DNA of 30,703 nt from Chara braunii (Eukaryota > Streptophyta > Charophyceae > Charales > Characeae): NCBI GenBank assembly GCA_003427395.1, contig BFEA01000120.1, positions 603,691 to 634,393 on the forward strand, written 5' to 3'. The notes beneath the pieces are model-generated. The model did not search any database, had not been told where the DNA came from, and was given only the letters and a program-made list of their open reading frames with translations. Of the stretch, positions 1 to 9,582 are shown one piece after another (position 1 is the stretch's first letter; each line of letters begins with the position of its first letter). Both the position numbers and the translations under genes were made by a program.

Positions 1-720
1 AGGGAGGAGGATGACGGAGCAAGGAGGAGAACAACAAGGGAAAAGAGGAGGAGGAGGAGGAGGAGGAGGAAGGAGGAAGACGACGAAGGTATGAGAGGCA
101 GACAGGGGGAGAAAGATGAAAGCAGGACTGTGATAATAAGTAATACTAGTCATGACAAGAATAAGAATAAGAATAAGAATAAATCCTTATTTATTTTTTA
201 AGATGAGGGTAGAAAGAAGAAGAGAAGAAGAGGACAGGAGGATGAAGGCAGGAAGAGGAAGAGGATTGGACGATGAGGATAAGAGGAGGCGCTTACTCGA
301 AGAACCGCGCTACGACCGGTAGCCTGCCGAAAGAGCGGGAGAAGGAGGAGGAGGAAATGGGAGGAGGAGGATGGAGAAGGAGGAGGAGGAGGGAGAAGGA
401 GGAGAAAAGGTGACAAAAGGTAGGGAGACGTCGAAAGAGGAGGGGGAGGAAGGAGGAAATGGGAGGAGGGGGAGACGAAGAGGAGGAGGAGGAGGAGGAG
501 GAGATGGGTACGATTGGAACGATGGCGGGCTGACAGGTGGAGGACGACGAGGAGGAGGAAATGGGAGGAGGGGGGCGACGACGACGAGGAGGAGGAGGAG
601 GAGGAGGAAGGGTGACGAGGAGGACGAGTACTCCTCTTACAGCTGGGATAGCGGCGCAGCAGCATGCGGGCCGAAACAGCAAGCAGCGGAAGCAGAGCGG
701 AAGCAGAGCGCAAGCCGAAA
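1..720. repeat. GGA/GAA-rich polypurine low-complexity tract
   Basis: The plus strand is almost entirely A and G, built from GGA, GAA and GAC variants, with a brief A+T-richer break around 125-200. Long open frames exist on both strands but encode only runs of E/G/R/K or S/P/L, which is what purine repeats give by chance. I find no gene here. Such homopurine-homopyrimidine mirror-like DNA can form triplex structures; that is general knowledge, not something shown by this sequence. Confidence 0.9.
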
Positions 721-1145
721 TTAAAAGCTTAGGAAATTCCAGAAAACTCCCTCCCTCTCCCATTTTGCATATACTCCTTCGTTTTCCCCCTACTTCTCCC
801 TCCTCTCCTCATATTTGTTTTCTTTTTTCTTTGTTCTTTTTCCTCTCCTCATCTCTTCTTTCCCTCGTTTCTCCAACCTGTACATCCGAATGCTCTCCTC
901 CCCTGACCAACTCTGAACGTACGGTCACTATATCTGTACTTGGGCCAACATTCAGCCCAGATACAATCATCATGACCGTACGGAACCCAGAAGCCCCCAT
1001 CGCTCTTCCTAATTGGTCCGCATTCTCATCCGTCTTCAACGGCTAGTCTCGACGTCTTAATTAATTCATTAATTATTAATAATTTTAATAATTTAATAGC
1101 AAAAAATAGAAGGGTTAAAGAAAAACAAGGGACGAGAAGTCGAAA
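721..1145. other. Non-repetitive interval, no gene seen, contains an imperfect hairpin
   Basis: Pyrimidine-rich at 745-890, then mixed sequence, then A+T-rich (TTAAT-type) at 1055-1105. Open frames through it are continuations of the purine-repeat frames with no recognisable domain. The only structure I can support is the inverted repeat at 918-982, listed separately. Confidence 0.6.
918..982. repeat. Imperfect inverted repeat with 10-bp perfect ends
   Basis: CGTACGGTCA at 918-927 is exactly complementary to TGACCGTACG at 973-982. Within these arms the pairing continues imperfectly to GGGC/GCCC around a loop near 946-954, so about 24 positions per inner arm can be aligned with roughly 17 pairs and no length difference. 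It could be a degenerate MITE, a small-RNA-type foldback or chance. No flanking target duplication was recognised. Confidence 0.5.
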
Positions 1146-1148
1146 GTC

Positions 1149-1383
1149 GTGAAGGGGAGGAGGAGGAGGAGGAGAGGAGGAAGACCGGAAAAAAGAGGAG
1201 GAGGAGGGGAGNGGGAGGAGGAGGAGGAGGAGGAGGAGGGGAGTGGGAGAAGGAGGAGGAGGAGGAGGAGGAAGGGAGAGCCGGAGGAGGAGGAGGAGGA
1301 GAGGAAAGGAAGAGGGGAGGAGGAGGAGAGGAGAGGAAGAGGAGAGAGAGGAAGAGAGAAGGAGAAGGAGAGGAGTACAACAA
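1149..1383. repeat. Second GGA-rich polypurine tract (contains one N)
   Basis: Nearly uninterrupted A/G on the plus strand with GGAGGA repeats and only a few pyrimidines. One ambiguous base occurs at 1212, inside the repeat, which suggests an assembly or consensus problem. Open frames here are repeat artefacts. Confidence 0.9.
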
Positions 1384-1414
1384 GAGGAGGACAAAAACGA
1401 CAGATCAACCAACG

Positions 1415-1545
1415 GGCCTATAGCTCAGTTGGTACACCCCAGATACAGTAAGATGATGACCAAAGTAGAATCATAATTCTGAATTACCTGGGGCCGGTCA
1501 GTTGAATGATGATATCTCTCTAAAGGCCGTCGACCCTTAAAAAAA
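1415..1545 (+). mobile_element. tRNA-derived SINE, copy 1 (short form)
   Basis: It has a pol III A-box-like TAGCTCAGTTGG at 1421-1432. It then aligns through its length with the SINE at 2815-2936, sharing the A box, an AGATGA segment, a GGTCGGTC-like block, ATGATGATATC and AAGGCCGT. It ends in an A-rich stretch (1536-1546) before a G run. The expected B box is degenerate (AGTTGAATGAT-like, near 1500). The similarity to another copy in the same window, outside the tRNA-like part, argues for a SINE and not a tRNA gene. Confidence 0.55.
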
Positions 1546-1546
1546 A

Positions 1547-1680
1547 CAGAGAGGGGGGGGGGGGGCGAGTGCAGCAGGAAGCGGAGGAAGGAGGAAGGAG
1601 GAAGAGGAGGAGGTGGAGAGGGAGTAGGAGGAGAGTGAGGAGGAGGACGAGGACGACGACAATGATTGGAGTAGGAGAGG
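1547..1680. repeat. G-run followed by GGA/GAC purine repeat
   Basis: A run of 13 G at 1553-1565 is followed by GGA-rich sequence to about 1680. No coding evidence. The G run directly follows the A-rich end of SINE copy 1. Confidence 0.75.
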
Positions 1681-1842
1681 AAGACAGGAGATCCGCACAA
1701 GATGGTACTTACCCGTAAGATGAGTAAAAGTAGGTAATTAGTGGAGAAGGAGGAGGAGAAGCCGCCACGACAGTCCACAACGTTGTTCGGCGAGGAGAAG
1801 GTTGAAGGCTGCACACTTGCTCGTAGCTTGTCCTCGTCAGTA

Positions 1843-2003
1843 TGCCCCTCGACCCCTCCTCCTCTGTTCGTCCCTCGACCCCACCCCTCCAGTTCGCCCT
1901 TCGACCCCACCCCTCCGGTTCGCCCCTCGACCCCTCCAGTTCGCCCCTCGACCCCTCCAGTTCGCCCCTCGACCCCTTCACTTCGTCCCTCGACCCCTCC
2001 AGT
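1843..2003. repeat. 21-bp minisatellite
   Basis: Roughly seven to eight imperfect tandem copies of a 21-bp C-rich unit (core TTCGCCCCTCGACCCCTCC). Because 21 is a multiple of three, every frame stays open and translates to a repeated seven-residue peptide such as RPSTPPV on the plus strand. That explains the open frames here; I do not regard them as genes. Units at the left are more diverged than the central ones. Confidence 0.85.
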
Positions 2004-2082
2004 TTGGCCCCGCCTAGCGTAGGTAGCTCTCATACCACCGGCGGGGAGGAATTGTGAGGGTGAGGTAGAGAATGGGACCAGG

Positions 2083-2450
2083 CCCCTTCTGGCTGTGGGC
2101 CCCGCACTTAGCCTAACCCACAAGGGAAGAAGAAAGGGCCCGCCCTTAGCCTACCCCAGAAAGGGGGGAAAAAAGGGCCCGCCCTTCTTAGCCTAACCCA
2201 CAAGGGGGGAAGAAAGGGCCCGCCCTTCTTAGCCTAACCCGCAAAGGGGGGAAGAAAGGGCCCGCCCTTCTTAGCCTAACCCACACGGGGGGAAGAAAGG
2301 GCCCGCCCTTCTTAGCCTAAGCCACAAAGGGGGGAAGAAAGGGCCCGCCCTTCTTAGCCTAACCCACAAAGGGGGAAGAAAGGGCCCGCCCTTCTTAGCC
2401 TAACCAGAAAGGCCCCGCCATTCTTAGCCTAACTGGCAAGGGGGGGTGTG
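2083..2450. repeat. ~41-bp tandem array; each unit folds into a hairpin
   Basis: The GGGCCC cores lie at 2136, 2175, 2216, 2258, 2299, 2341 and 2382, a spacing of 39-42 bp, with degenerate units at both ends (about 2090 and 2411). Each full unit has AAGAAAGGGC then CC then GCCCTTCTT, giving a stem of about 9 bp with one bulged A and a 2-nt centre, followed by a TTAGCCTAACCCACAA linker and a G run. Open frames across it are not coding. Confidence 0.9.
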
Positions 2451-2509
2451 GGGGGAGCAAAATCTGGGCATTACCAGATACAGACAGAAGACATAATTGC
2501 ACTAACGAA

Positions 2510-2542
2510 AATAATAATAATAATAAATAAATAAATAAATAA
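2510..2542. repeat. AT-rich microsatellite (ATA)n/(ATAA)n
   Basis: ATA units grade into ATAA units. It directly follows the hairpin array and unrelated filler. Confidence 0.9.
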
Positions 2543-2639
2543 TTGCACCAACGGTGGGCCCCGTTCAAAATGCAAAAACGCCCATGCCTCCCAAACGTAA
2601 GTCCATCCACTGAGGGGCATACTCACACTGGCACTTTCG

Positions 2640-2803
2640 AAAATGTGCCTGGCCGCCCTAAGACTTCTCAAAATGTACCTGACCGCAATTACGGTCGGAC
2701 CTGCATGAAGAGCTTAGTAGAAAAAGTCCTATGGCACTTTTTTCTAAAATGTACCTGACCTCAATTACGGCCAGACCTGCATGGAGAGCTTAGTATAAAA
2801 AGT
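2640..2803. repeat. Partial tandem repeat, ~77-bp period
   Basis: AAAATGTACCTGACC starts at 2670 and again at 2747, each followed by CAATTACGG, GACCTGCATG and AGAGCTTAGTA to the end of the unit. A shorter, diverged start (AAAATGTGCCTGG) lies at 2640. The first full unit contains the inverted repeat GACCG/CGGTC around CAATTA. The array abuts the SINE at 2815. Confidence 0.8.
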
Positions 2804-2814
2804 GGTAGAGATCA

Positions 2815-3055
2815 AAGAACCTAGCTCAGTTGATCCATGCATGACCCCTTGGAAGTCCGGCTGGAACTAGATGAATGAAGTATTTCTGTATTATTTAGGG
2901 TCGGTCGTTTCCATGATGATATCCTAAGGCCGTTACCATTAAACCACCAGTACTTGGCCCATATGTCGGCCGCATGGCGTTGTCGTTAACGCCCCGCAAG
3001 TTTTAGAGGATTGGGGTACCGGACCTGAAAGGCTAACGCCGCCAACTAAAACAAG

Positions 3056-3091
<36 letters not shown>
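2815..3091 (+). mobile_element. tRNA-derived SINE, copy 2 (long form with TTG tail)
   Basis: A-box-like TAGCTCAGTTG at 2822-2832, then the same body as copy 1 (AGATGAATGAA, GGGTCGGTCG, ATGATGATATC, AAGGCCGT). It then extends beyond copy 1 with about 120 bp containing AACGCCCCGCAAG and GGACCTGAAAGG. It ends in a (TTG)n array at 3056-3091. Simple-repeat 3' ends are common in plant-type SINEs. The array also borders a minus-strand LINE, so the tail could belong to either element. Confidence 0.55.
3056..3091. repeat. (TTG)n microsatellite
   Basis: About eleven TTG triplets ending in TTTTG. It is either the SINE tail on the plus strand or a (CAA)n tail of the minus-strand LINE. Confidence 0.9.
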
Positions 3092-3201
3092 TGTTAATTA
3101 CAATTCAAACTTTGTATTTCCAAAACAGAGATCGAGGCCGGGGACCTCACAATTCGACCCGGATAGAACCTGCTGGGGGTCGACGCCCAAAAAGAAAATC
3201 T

Positions 3202-3220
3202 CCTGGAAACCGGGTCCAGG
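3202..3220 (-). other. LINE 3' UTR stem-loop (locus 1)
   Basis: On the minus strand CCTGGA-CCCGGTT-TCCAGG, a 6-bp stem with a 7-nt loop, preceded by GGGAC. It has the same geometry and an identical loop to the copies at 30631-30649 and 25364-25382, but the outermost pair is C-G instead of G-C. It lies about 110 bp from the 3' end of LINE-A. A degenerate second copy may sit at about 3169-3188. Confidence 0.75.
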
Positions 3221-3365
3221 GTCCCCACTACTCTGTATGGAATACTACTACTCACCGCACCTTTAGAGACTCAGAAGAAAAGTGTTGGGATACCTGGCCC
3301 TCTCACTGCAAGACTGCCTGATAAGAAGCTCGTAAGCTAGGCCTGGAGGGGTACTCCCACAGAAT

Positions 3366-6300
3366 TTATGAGTAAAAGAGTGTACCTCTATCAGTAAAAC
3401 CAGCCCATCGAAAAGGGGTGGACCATTTCTTTCGGAACTGCTCTCTAGCCAGGTCGATTGAGGTAGCTAATCGTTTGAATTTGATCCATTCCGCCATAAT
3501 GTCTATTCTAATTGAATGTTTGAATTGTGAAAGTAGTGAAGCCACAGAAGGGTTGGTTCTGAGAAAGAGCCTGTCTCTTCTGGCGAGCCAAATACACCAA
3601 AAGGCCCTTAACCTGAATGTCTGGGCAACTATATCACTTTGAGACTTGCTGCTATGAGGGCTCAGTCTGCTTGTAATAACAAAATCCTGATTCCATTGGT
3701 CTGCAACGCCGTATGCCTCTGCCCACAATGAATTCAGACTGTCCCAAAACCCTCTAGCAATGACGCATTCCCACCACAAATGTAACCAGTCCTCCAGGCA
3801 TGGGTGCAGACAGGTCTCGCATAACGTGGGGATGTCCATCCCTTTCTCTGAGCACCAGATTGCGGTCGGAACACATGAATGAAGGTGCATCCATTGGAGG
3901 CCCCCTACCTTGGTCTCAAGAAAAGAGGAAATAATATGAATAAAAAACAACAACCATTTGGAAGACAACGGATGGAGGTTAAGGGTAGAGATTCTGCGTT
4001 GCCAATTTAGAATGAGACCTGTCTGTAGAGATTGGGCTTCAGAGAAAAGAGAGTAACCAATCTGGGCTGTATAGTCCTTGATGGACATGTTGTTAACAGA
4101 TCCATCAGCCTGTGTGACTTTCCAACCTTGCCTGCAAACATCTGTTTTCCATTCCTGAACGGGAGTAGTGCCATGATAACCCGAGTAGCCGAGAGACCCT
4201 GTGTATCCTTGGGTTGATGGACTCTTACCTCCTCCAAGTCCAATAGATTAGTTAAAACGGAGTCCCTAGTCTGGTTTAGCCTGTCACCAACCAGGGACCA
4301 TTCTGAGGCTTCAGTTGTACCGTCGTCGTTGAGTTTATCTACTCTGAGAAGCTTGTCCGTGGATGAAGGGGCTTTGAACCATTGGCCTTCCTTGAAAACT
4401 TTGTCTGTCTGTCGAAGGGTGTCTATCCATGTTTGGGGGATGGCCTCCATTAATTCTCTCAGGTGATTTGCTTGACGTTGAAGACCGGTGAGTTGGAGAT
4501 GAAGGTCCCTTGCAGCCTTCCAGTTCTTGGAGTCATCGTCCCAGATATGTCGAATCAACCATGTGCCCCTCTGCATCCATTTGAGTCCAAAGTTTCCTGT
4601 TGCTTTAGTGACTGAGAAGGGGAGTCCCGCCCTGTTGCGGATTGAGTGATTCTCGAAAAGGCATGTGTTCAGGATCTCGTCTCGGGTGGTAGGATCAGTA
4701 AGTGTTTGGGGGATCATCTTTGACCAGGCTTTGAGGATGTTATTCCAGGTGGAAGTAGCGGGTCTGGTGGTGAAGGGGCGCATTAGTAGGGCACTCCAAA
4801 CAGCTTCTGGGTCTGAGAGATTTCATTCCTTAGCAAGAGAGTGTTGGGCAAGTATGATCCACGGTTGGTCCTCCGTATAGGTCATGGCCCGAACAGGCCA
4901 CTTCGCCAAGAGGGCCCGGTTCTATTTTTCTGGGTCCAGGATGCCTAGGCCACCTGTTCTTCTTTTTTCTGTGATTTTGCTCCAACTTACCTTGCTGAGG
5001 GCAGACTCAACTTCTGAGTTACCTTTCCATAACAAGCGTGTGATGAGACGTCTTATATTAGAGAAAGAATTGGGGGAGGGGGACCTTATATAGAGAATAT
5101 ACCAGATTTTCGAAGTTATGAAAGTGTTGATAACAGTCGCTCTCCCTATGAGGGCCAGAAAGTGGGTTTTTGACCACGATGAACAGGCATCTCTGATTCT
5201 ATTTTCGGTTATTGCATTCTCAACCTCCTCGGAATCTCCAAAGGATACTTGAATCCCTAGATATCTTTCAACTTTTGTCGCAGGCTTGACTTGGATCCCA
5301 AGATCTAGGGCGAGAGGCTGGCCCTGTGGGGTGAGAGCGACGGACTTTTGCCAGCTCACTCTCATCTCCGATGCTGCTTCATAGGTTGATAGGCATAGTT
5401 CCAACGCGGTAAGAGAGGGGAGGGAGTTATCAGAAATGGTTGAGAAATCATCCGCTAATGCTGATACCTTGATCGAATAGGAGGGAGAAATTCGTAGACC
5501 TGTGTAATCGGGGTGTCGTCTTACCATGTTCAGAAACACTTCTAGCTGGATTACGAATAGCGAGGGGGCTAATGGACAACCCTGACGCAGCGAGCGTGTG
5601 ACCTTAAAGGGCGATGAGGGATGTCCGTTAACTATTACTCTGCCGGACGACGCACCGTATAGTGCCTTAACAAACCTCCTATATTCCTGTCCCACTCCTA
5701 CTCTTTCTAATGTGGCTTGAACGAAATCCTAGTTCACGCGGTCGTATGCTTTCTGGAAATCTATGAGGATAAGCGTTTTGCTTAGGTTGTGGGTTTTGAT
5801 CCAGTCAATGGTTTGGGAGATAGTCATCACATTGTCCAAGACTTGTCTGCCAGGTATAAATCCGGATTGGTCTGGGTGTACCAGTTTATTCAGCAGGGGG
5901 TTGATGCGGCGGGCCAATGTTTTAGCAAGGATTTTTCCATGTACGTTCAATAAGGAGATTGGACTGTAATTCCTAACATCTGCTTTGTTTCCTTTTTTGT
6001 AGAGAAGGGTTATTATTCCTTATGCTGCGTGAGGGCCCAGAGGTTGTTCTGTCAGGATCTGGTTAAAAACCCGAAGGATGTCCGGTGCCAGTAGGGTCCA
6101 AAACTTGAGGTAGAACTCTACCGGTAGGCCATCTGGTCCGGGGCATTTACCCTTAGCCATGCTGTTTAGTGCTACTGTAAGTTCGGATAAAGTGATTGTA
6201 CCTTCCAAGGAAGTTGATTCGGCGTCAGAAAGGATGCGTGAGGTTGCGTCCCATAAGATGTGTTCCAGATGTGGTGGAATGATGGGGGAATCATGAGGTT

Positions 6301-7830
6301 TTTCGGAGGTGAGAAGCTGCTCATAAAAAAGTCTGACATACTTTGTTTCCTTTTTTGTAGAGAAGGGTTATTATTCCTTATGCTGTGTGACGGCTCAGAG
6401 GTTGTTCTGTCAGGATCTGGTTAAAAACCCGAAGGATGTCCGGTGCCAGTAGGGTCCAAAACTTGAGGTAGAACTCTATCGGTAGGCCATCTGGTCCGGG
6501 GCATTTACCCTTAGCCATGCTGTTTAGTGCTACTGTAAGTTCGGATATAGTGATTGTATCTTCCAAGGAAGTTGATTCGGCGTCAGAAAGGATGCGTGAG
6601 GTTGCGTCCCATAAGATGTGTTCCACATGTGGTGGAATGATGGGGGAATCAGGAGGTTTTTCGGAGGTGAGAAGCTGCTCATAAAAAAGTCTGACATATT
6701 CACACAAGGTTACCGAGTCTTTTGCAGGTGGTTTGGACGGGTCTTCCAGGTGATCTAGGAGAGTGATAAGAGAGGGGTTGCGTGTGTGGCTGACTGCTGT
6801 TGCCGTTTTGTTAGTTAGTCTGTCTGTGTGTAGGATTTTGTCTATTTGTCTGTGTCTTTCCCACAAGCTGTGGTTCTTAATCTGTGTATTCTGCCATTCT
6901 TGCATTATTCTGGTTCTTCTACGTTGAGCCATGATCTTAGAAAAAAAGGAATCTGAGGGACTGTTCTCAAGGGCGTCAGCTTTCCTTTTCAGTTGGATTT
7001 CTTCGTATTTCTTGTTCACAGCTTTGACCCGGGATATGAGATTGAGTTGATTGGATAAGAGGGTCAGTCCTTTGTCCAACCACAGTCCATCATTCTCAAA
7101 GAGTATGGTGTTAGTTCTCCATTCCTCCCATGTCTTCCAAACCCACTCAATCACACCGGGGTCGTCGAGAACGTGCAAGCTCGGGCGGAACAATCCCTCG
7201 CCCCTGGAAGCTTGGAGGCCCATGTTAATCTGAAGTGTGATTGGTTTACGATCCGATAATGGTTCGGTGGTGATTGTCGCCCTGTTAGCCAGTTGCAAGA
7301 CGGCATCATTGGTAAAAATGATATCCAGTCTTCTTCGTGTGAGGACCCCGTCCTCAGTGGGGCTGAAGGATATCCAAGTGAAGTCGGAGGCCAGTGGGTG
7401 GAGAGTGAGGTAAGGATAAAAAAAACTATTATCTAACAGAAAGTCATTCAGTGCCGCGACTTCTCCGGGGTGGTGAAATCGACTCCAGGATTGGGGACTG
7501 TGTTCCAATCCCCACCTATGACCAGGAATTGTGTGACTGGAATAATGTCTGATAATGCAGAGAGAAAGGGGCCTTTGCGGGCGTGATCAACAGGTACATA
7601 TACTGACATGAAACACCATCTTTGGCTGTTGATTTCAAGGATGACCCAGCACCAATGTCCTAGGGGGTCTGACTGGGATTCCTTTATAAAGTTAGCAATT
7701 TTTTTGTGGATCAGAATACCCGTACCCCCTCTGGTATCTTGGGCTAGGGACCAGACATACGGGCCGCTCCACCATGCAGGCATGGAGGAAAACTTTTCTG
7801 TTGAAAGTTTGGTCTCCTGTAGCATAATGA
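3366..7830 (-). pseudogene. LINE-A ORF2 (endonuclease-RT-zf-RVT), broken
   Basis: ORF2 would nick target DNA and reverse-transcribe the LINE RNA at the nick. In order on the minus strand: LQETK of the AP-endonuclease (about 7820), GGDWN, RRRLDIIF, and SDRKP where the family has SDHxP, so the catalytic His is Arg; RT start GKCPGPDGLP with EFYLKFW; SGFIPGRQ; the motif A block LIDFQKAYDRVN; SLRQGCPLAPSLF; ALADD in place of F/YADD (near 5445); the thumb, with IGRATVINT and KVSWSKI; and a CETC...HLWWEC knuckle near 3800. Damage: frameshifts near 7450-7508 and 4010-4090, the frame change caused by the 358-bp duplication, and stops at 6378, 6020, 5729 (Trp to stop in VNWDF) and 4922. The stop at 6020/6378 is in both duplicate units, so it predates the duplication. 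The N-terminal ~10-30 residues of the endonuclease are missing or unrecognised. Confidence 0.88.
5983..6698. repeat. 358-bp head-to-tail tandem duplication inside LINE-A
   Basis: Units 5983-6340 and 6341-6698 begin with CTTTGTTTCC and end with GTCTGACATA, with no gap between them. I count about eight substitutions, roughly 2 percent. The segment encodes the end of the linker and the first RT block (GKCPGPDGLP). Since 358 is not a multiple of three, it moves the downstream ORF2 out of frame; frames on either side agree once one unit is discounted. Confidence 0.95.
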
Positions 7831-8000
7831 TTGTGACTCTTTCGGCGTGAACCCATGATTTAAGGTGGACCCGTTTGTGCCTCCTGTTATTGTCAACTGA
7901 TCCTCTGACGTTGAGCCATGATTTAAGGCGGGCCCGTTTGTGTCAACAAGTTTTTTTTGTTTTGTTGGCGGGTCAGCGCGAATCGACGCGCAAGGCATAT

Positions 8001-8841
8001 TAGGCTCGACATCGATAGTTGGGCTGAGTACTGGTGGTTTAACACAAAACGTCATAGTGCAAGTATGCACTGAAAATCCAATGAAACAAAAGTTACGTAT
8101 ACACATACACACAAACACACATATATATACGTATATGGTAGAGCCACATTCAGACTTCTCTATAGCATTCGTATCAATTGCCTTACCAATAGGTTTCATT
8201 GTATGGCTTGTTAGTATTTTACTGCCTCACCAGGCCACTCAGGGAATGAATAAGCGAGTGAATTTTCCCATAGAAAAGCGGCACTATACATTTGTTATTA
8301 TTCATAGAAATGGGTATATCTTGCCACCTTCTTTGGAGAAATGCATTCATATATATTTTTGTTTTGTTCACAATATAAACAAGTTTTTTTTTCTTGGGGG
8401 GGGGGGGGGGGGGGGGGGGCGCTCCTCACGAGGACTCAAAATCCAAGTTTATTTCTTTTTTTGAAATTTGGTTGTCAAGGGGGGATAAGGGGGGTATAAG
8501 TTGGTTCTAAACAGGCTTAACTTTCGTTGAAGGGGTTTAAAAGGGGTATCTTAGTGTGATTTTATTATTTTATTTTTTATATATGATTCTGTGAGAAAAT
8601 CTGAAGTGACCTTTAGCCAAAACTGATTTGTATTGCAATTCTACACAACATATTTCCCCCCCCCAAAAAATTATTATTATTATTTTTTTCCGTTGGGGCT
8701 AGGGGCATGCCCGGCCAGGCACCCGGGCATATAACCGGGCATAACTTAGGTGTACGGGCGCCCGAAAAAAACAGGCTAGAAAGTTGAGAAATTATCACAC
8801 ATACGACATGGAAACGGACGGTTCAGATGTTGGTAGAATGA
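8001..8841. other. No gene seen: microsatellites, G run, GC-rich inverted repeats
   Basis: Contains a (CA/TA) stretch at about 8100-8135, a run of about 24 G at 8396-8419, GGGGATA-rich sequence at 8480-8560, a TTA repeat near 8668-8690, and a cluster of GCCCGG inverted repeats at 8707-8742. Open frames across it show no recognised domain. The GGGGATAAGGGGGGTATA stretch loosely resembles the interior of the MITE at 19630-20104, which also has a long G run. Confidence 0.6.
8707..8742. repeat. GCCCGG inverted-repeat cluster
   Basis: ATGCCCGG (8707-8714) and CCGGGCAT (8723-8730) form an 8-bp stem with an 8-nt loop, and CCGGGCAT recurs at 8735-8742. Such subterminal motif clusters occur in DNA transposons, but I cannot find both ends of an element here. 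Confidence 0.6.
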
Positions 8842-9582
8842 TTAGTTTGAGGGCTTTTTTTTGGTAATTAGATTGATGACTTGACAATGTGGGGACAAGG
8901 TTTGCTTTCTCGGTATTTGTTTTTCTGCTGTCTTTCTGCTGTTTTCTCGGCCTTTTGCTGTTGTTTTGTCCTTCGTTGGTACCGTAGGACTGTGCCGTGT
9001 GATTTGACGTAGGTACTGTGCACTATTCGAATGTTGGTAGACGTCAGTGGAACATGCGGTATTTCGAACCGCTGCCATCTTTCCGGTTCCCGGGACGGTA
9101 CCACGGGGCCAATTGTTCGGCTGTAGTATAAGAGTAGTAAGTACGCGGATATACTCCTCTTCCGTGAACACTAGTGGCCTGCCACTAGCGTTAGCGGATA
9201 CATGGAAAAGTGGAACGCATCGGTGTTTCCAGGAATGACGGAGGATTTTGGGTGAGCGGGAAGAACGGTGGAGTGTGTAATTGAAGTATAATATTCTCGT
9301 ACTTCGTCTGACTACTTTCTTGTGCATTTTTGTGCATGAAGATTTGTTGCTTGACCATCACCACCATGTGATCTCTAATCGAACTTTGTTTAAAGCGCGT
9401 GTGAACTATCTTGGAGTCACCTTACCGAGATAAGTGAGCACGTTAAAGGGGTGTACCGTTGTTGATTTTTGCTGCGAAGGACGTCGGTGCAAGTTTCAAG
9501 CTGGCTTACTGGGGTATCGAGGCATCGAGGGAGTTAGTAACATATGTGATATTGGTGTTAGCTATCGAGGGCATAGACAGTC
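8842..9582. other. Region upstream of PLE-A; leader or unrelated, no supported gene
   Basis: A minus-strand frame of 161 codons (8842-9327) is open but shows no domain, no repeat and no relation to other frames here, so I do not call it a gene. The last ~200 bp before 9583 probably belong to the PLE-A 5' leader, since GTGAGCA-C/T-GTT occurs in a similar position upstream of both PLE ORF1s (about 9434 and 13818). I found no pLTR or hammerhead-like core here. Confidence 0.4.

Larger units (their letters stand above)
3092..8000 (-). mobile_element. LINE-A: L1-like non-LTR retrotransposon, 5'-truncated and decayed
   Basis: Read on the minus strand it runs: possible ORF2 leader (about 8000-7830), AP endonuclease, linker, reverse transcriptase, connection region, zf-RVT knuckle, 3' UTR with a conserved stem-loop (3202-3220), ending at a (CAA)n-type array. 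No ORF1 is recognisable. The 5' limit is uncertain. A 26-bp motif (ATGATTTAAGG...CCCGTTTGTG) is repeated at about 7856 and 7919, just upstream of the endonuclease, which may be a promoter or leader repeat. The 358-bp internal duplication shows the copy was rearranged after or during insertion. Confidence 0.85.

Noticed and set aside
198-763. Overlapping open frames of 117-171 codons in the purine tract
   Set aside because: All are low-complexity translations of GGA/TCC repeats on both strands, with no domain or biased codon structure beyond the repeat.
1415-1490. Functional tRNA gene
   Set aside because: The A box is good but there is no cloverleaf or proper B box, and a second diverged copy shares non-tRNA sequence.
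1425-2123. Minus-strand open frame of 232 codons
   Set aside because: It runs through the SINE, a purine repeat and the 21-bp minisatellite; its peptide repeat is explained by the 21-bp period.
2083-2450. CRISPR array
   Set aside because: Units are directly adjacent with no unique spacers, and the context is eukaryotic retroelement DNA.
8842-9327. Minus-strand frame of 161 codons as a host gene
   Set aside because: No recognisable domain, no homologous frame elsewhere in the window, no splice or start context I could defend.
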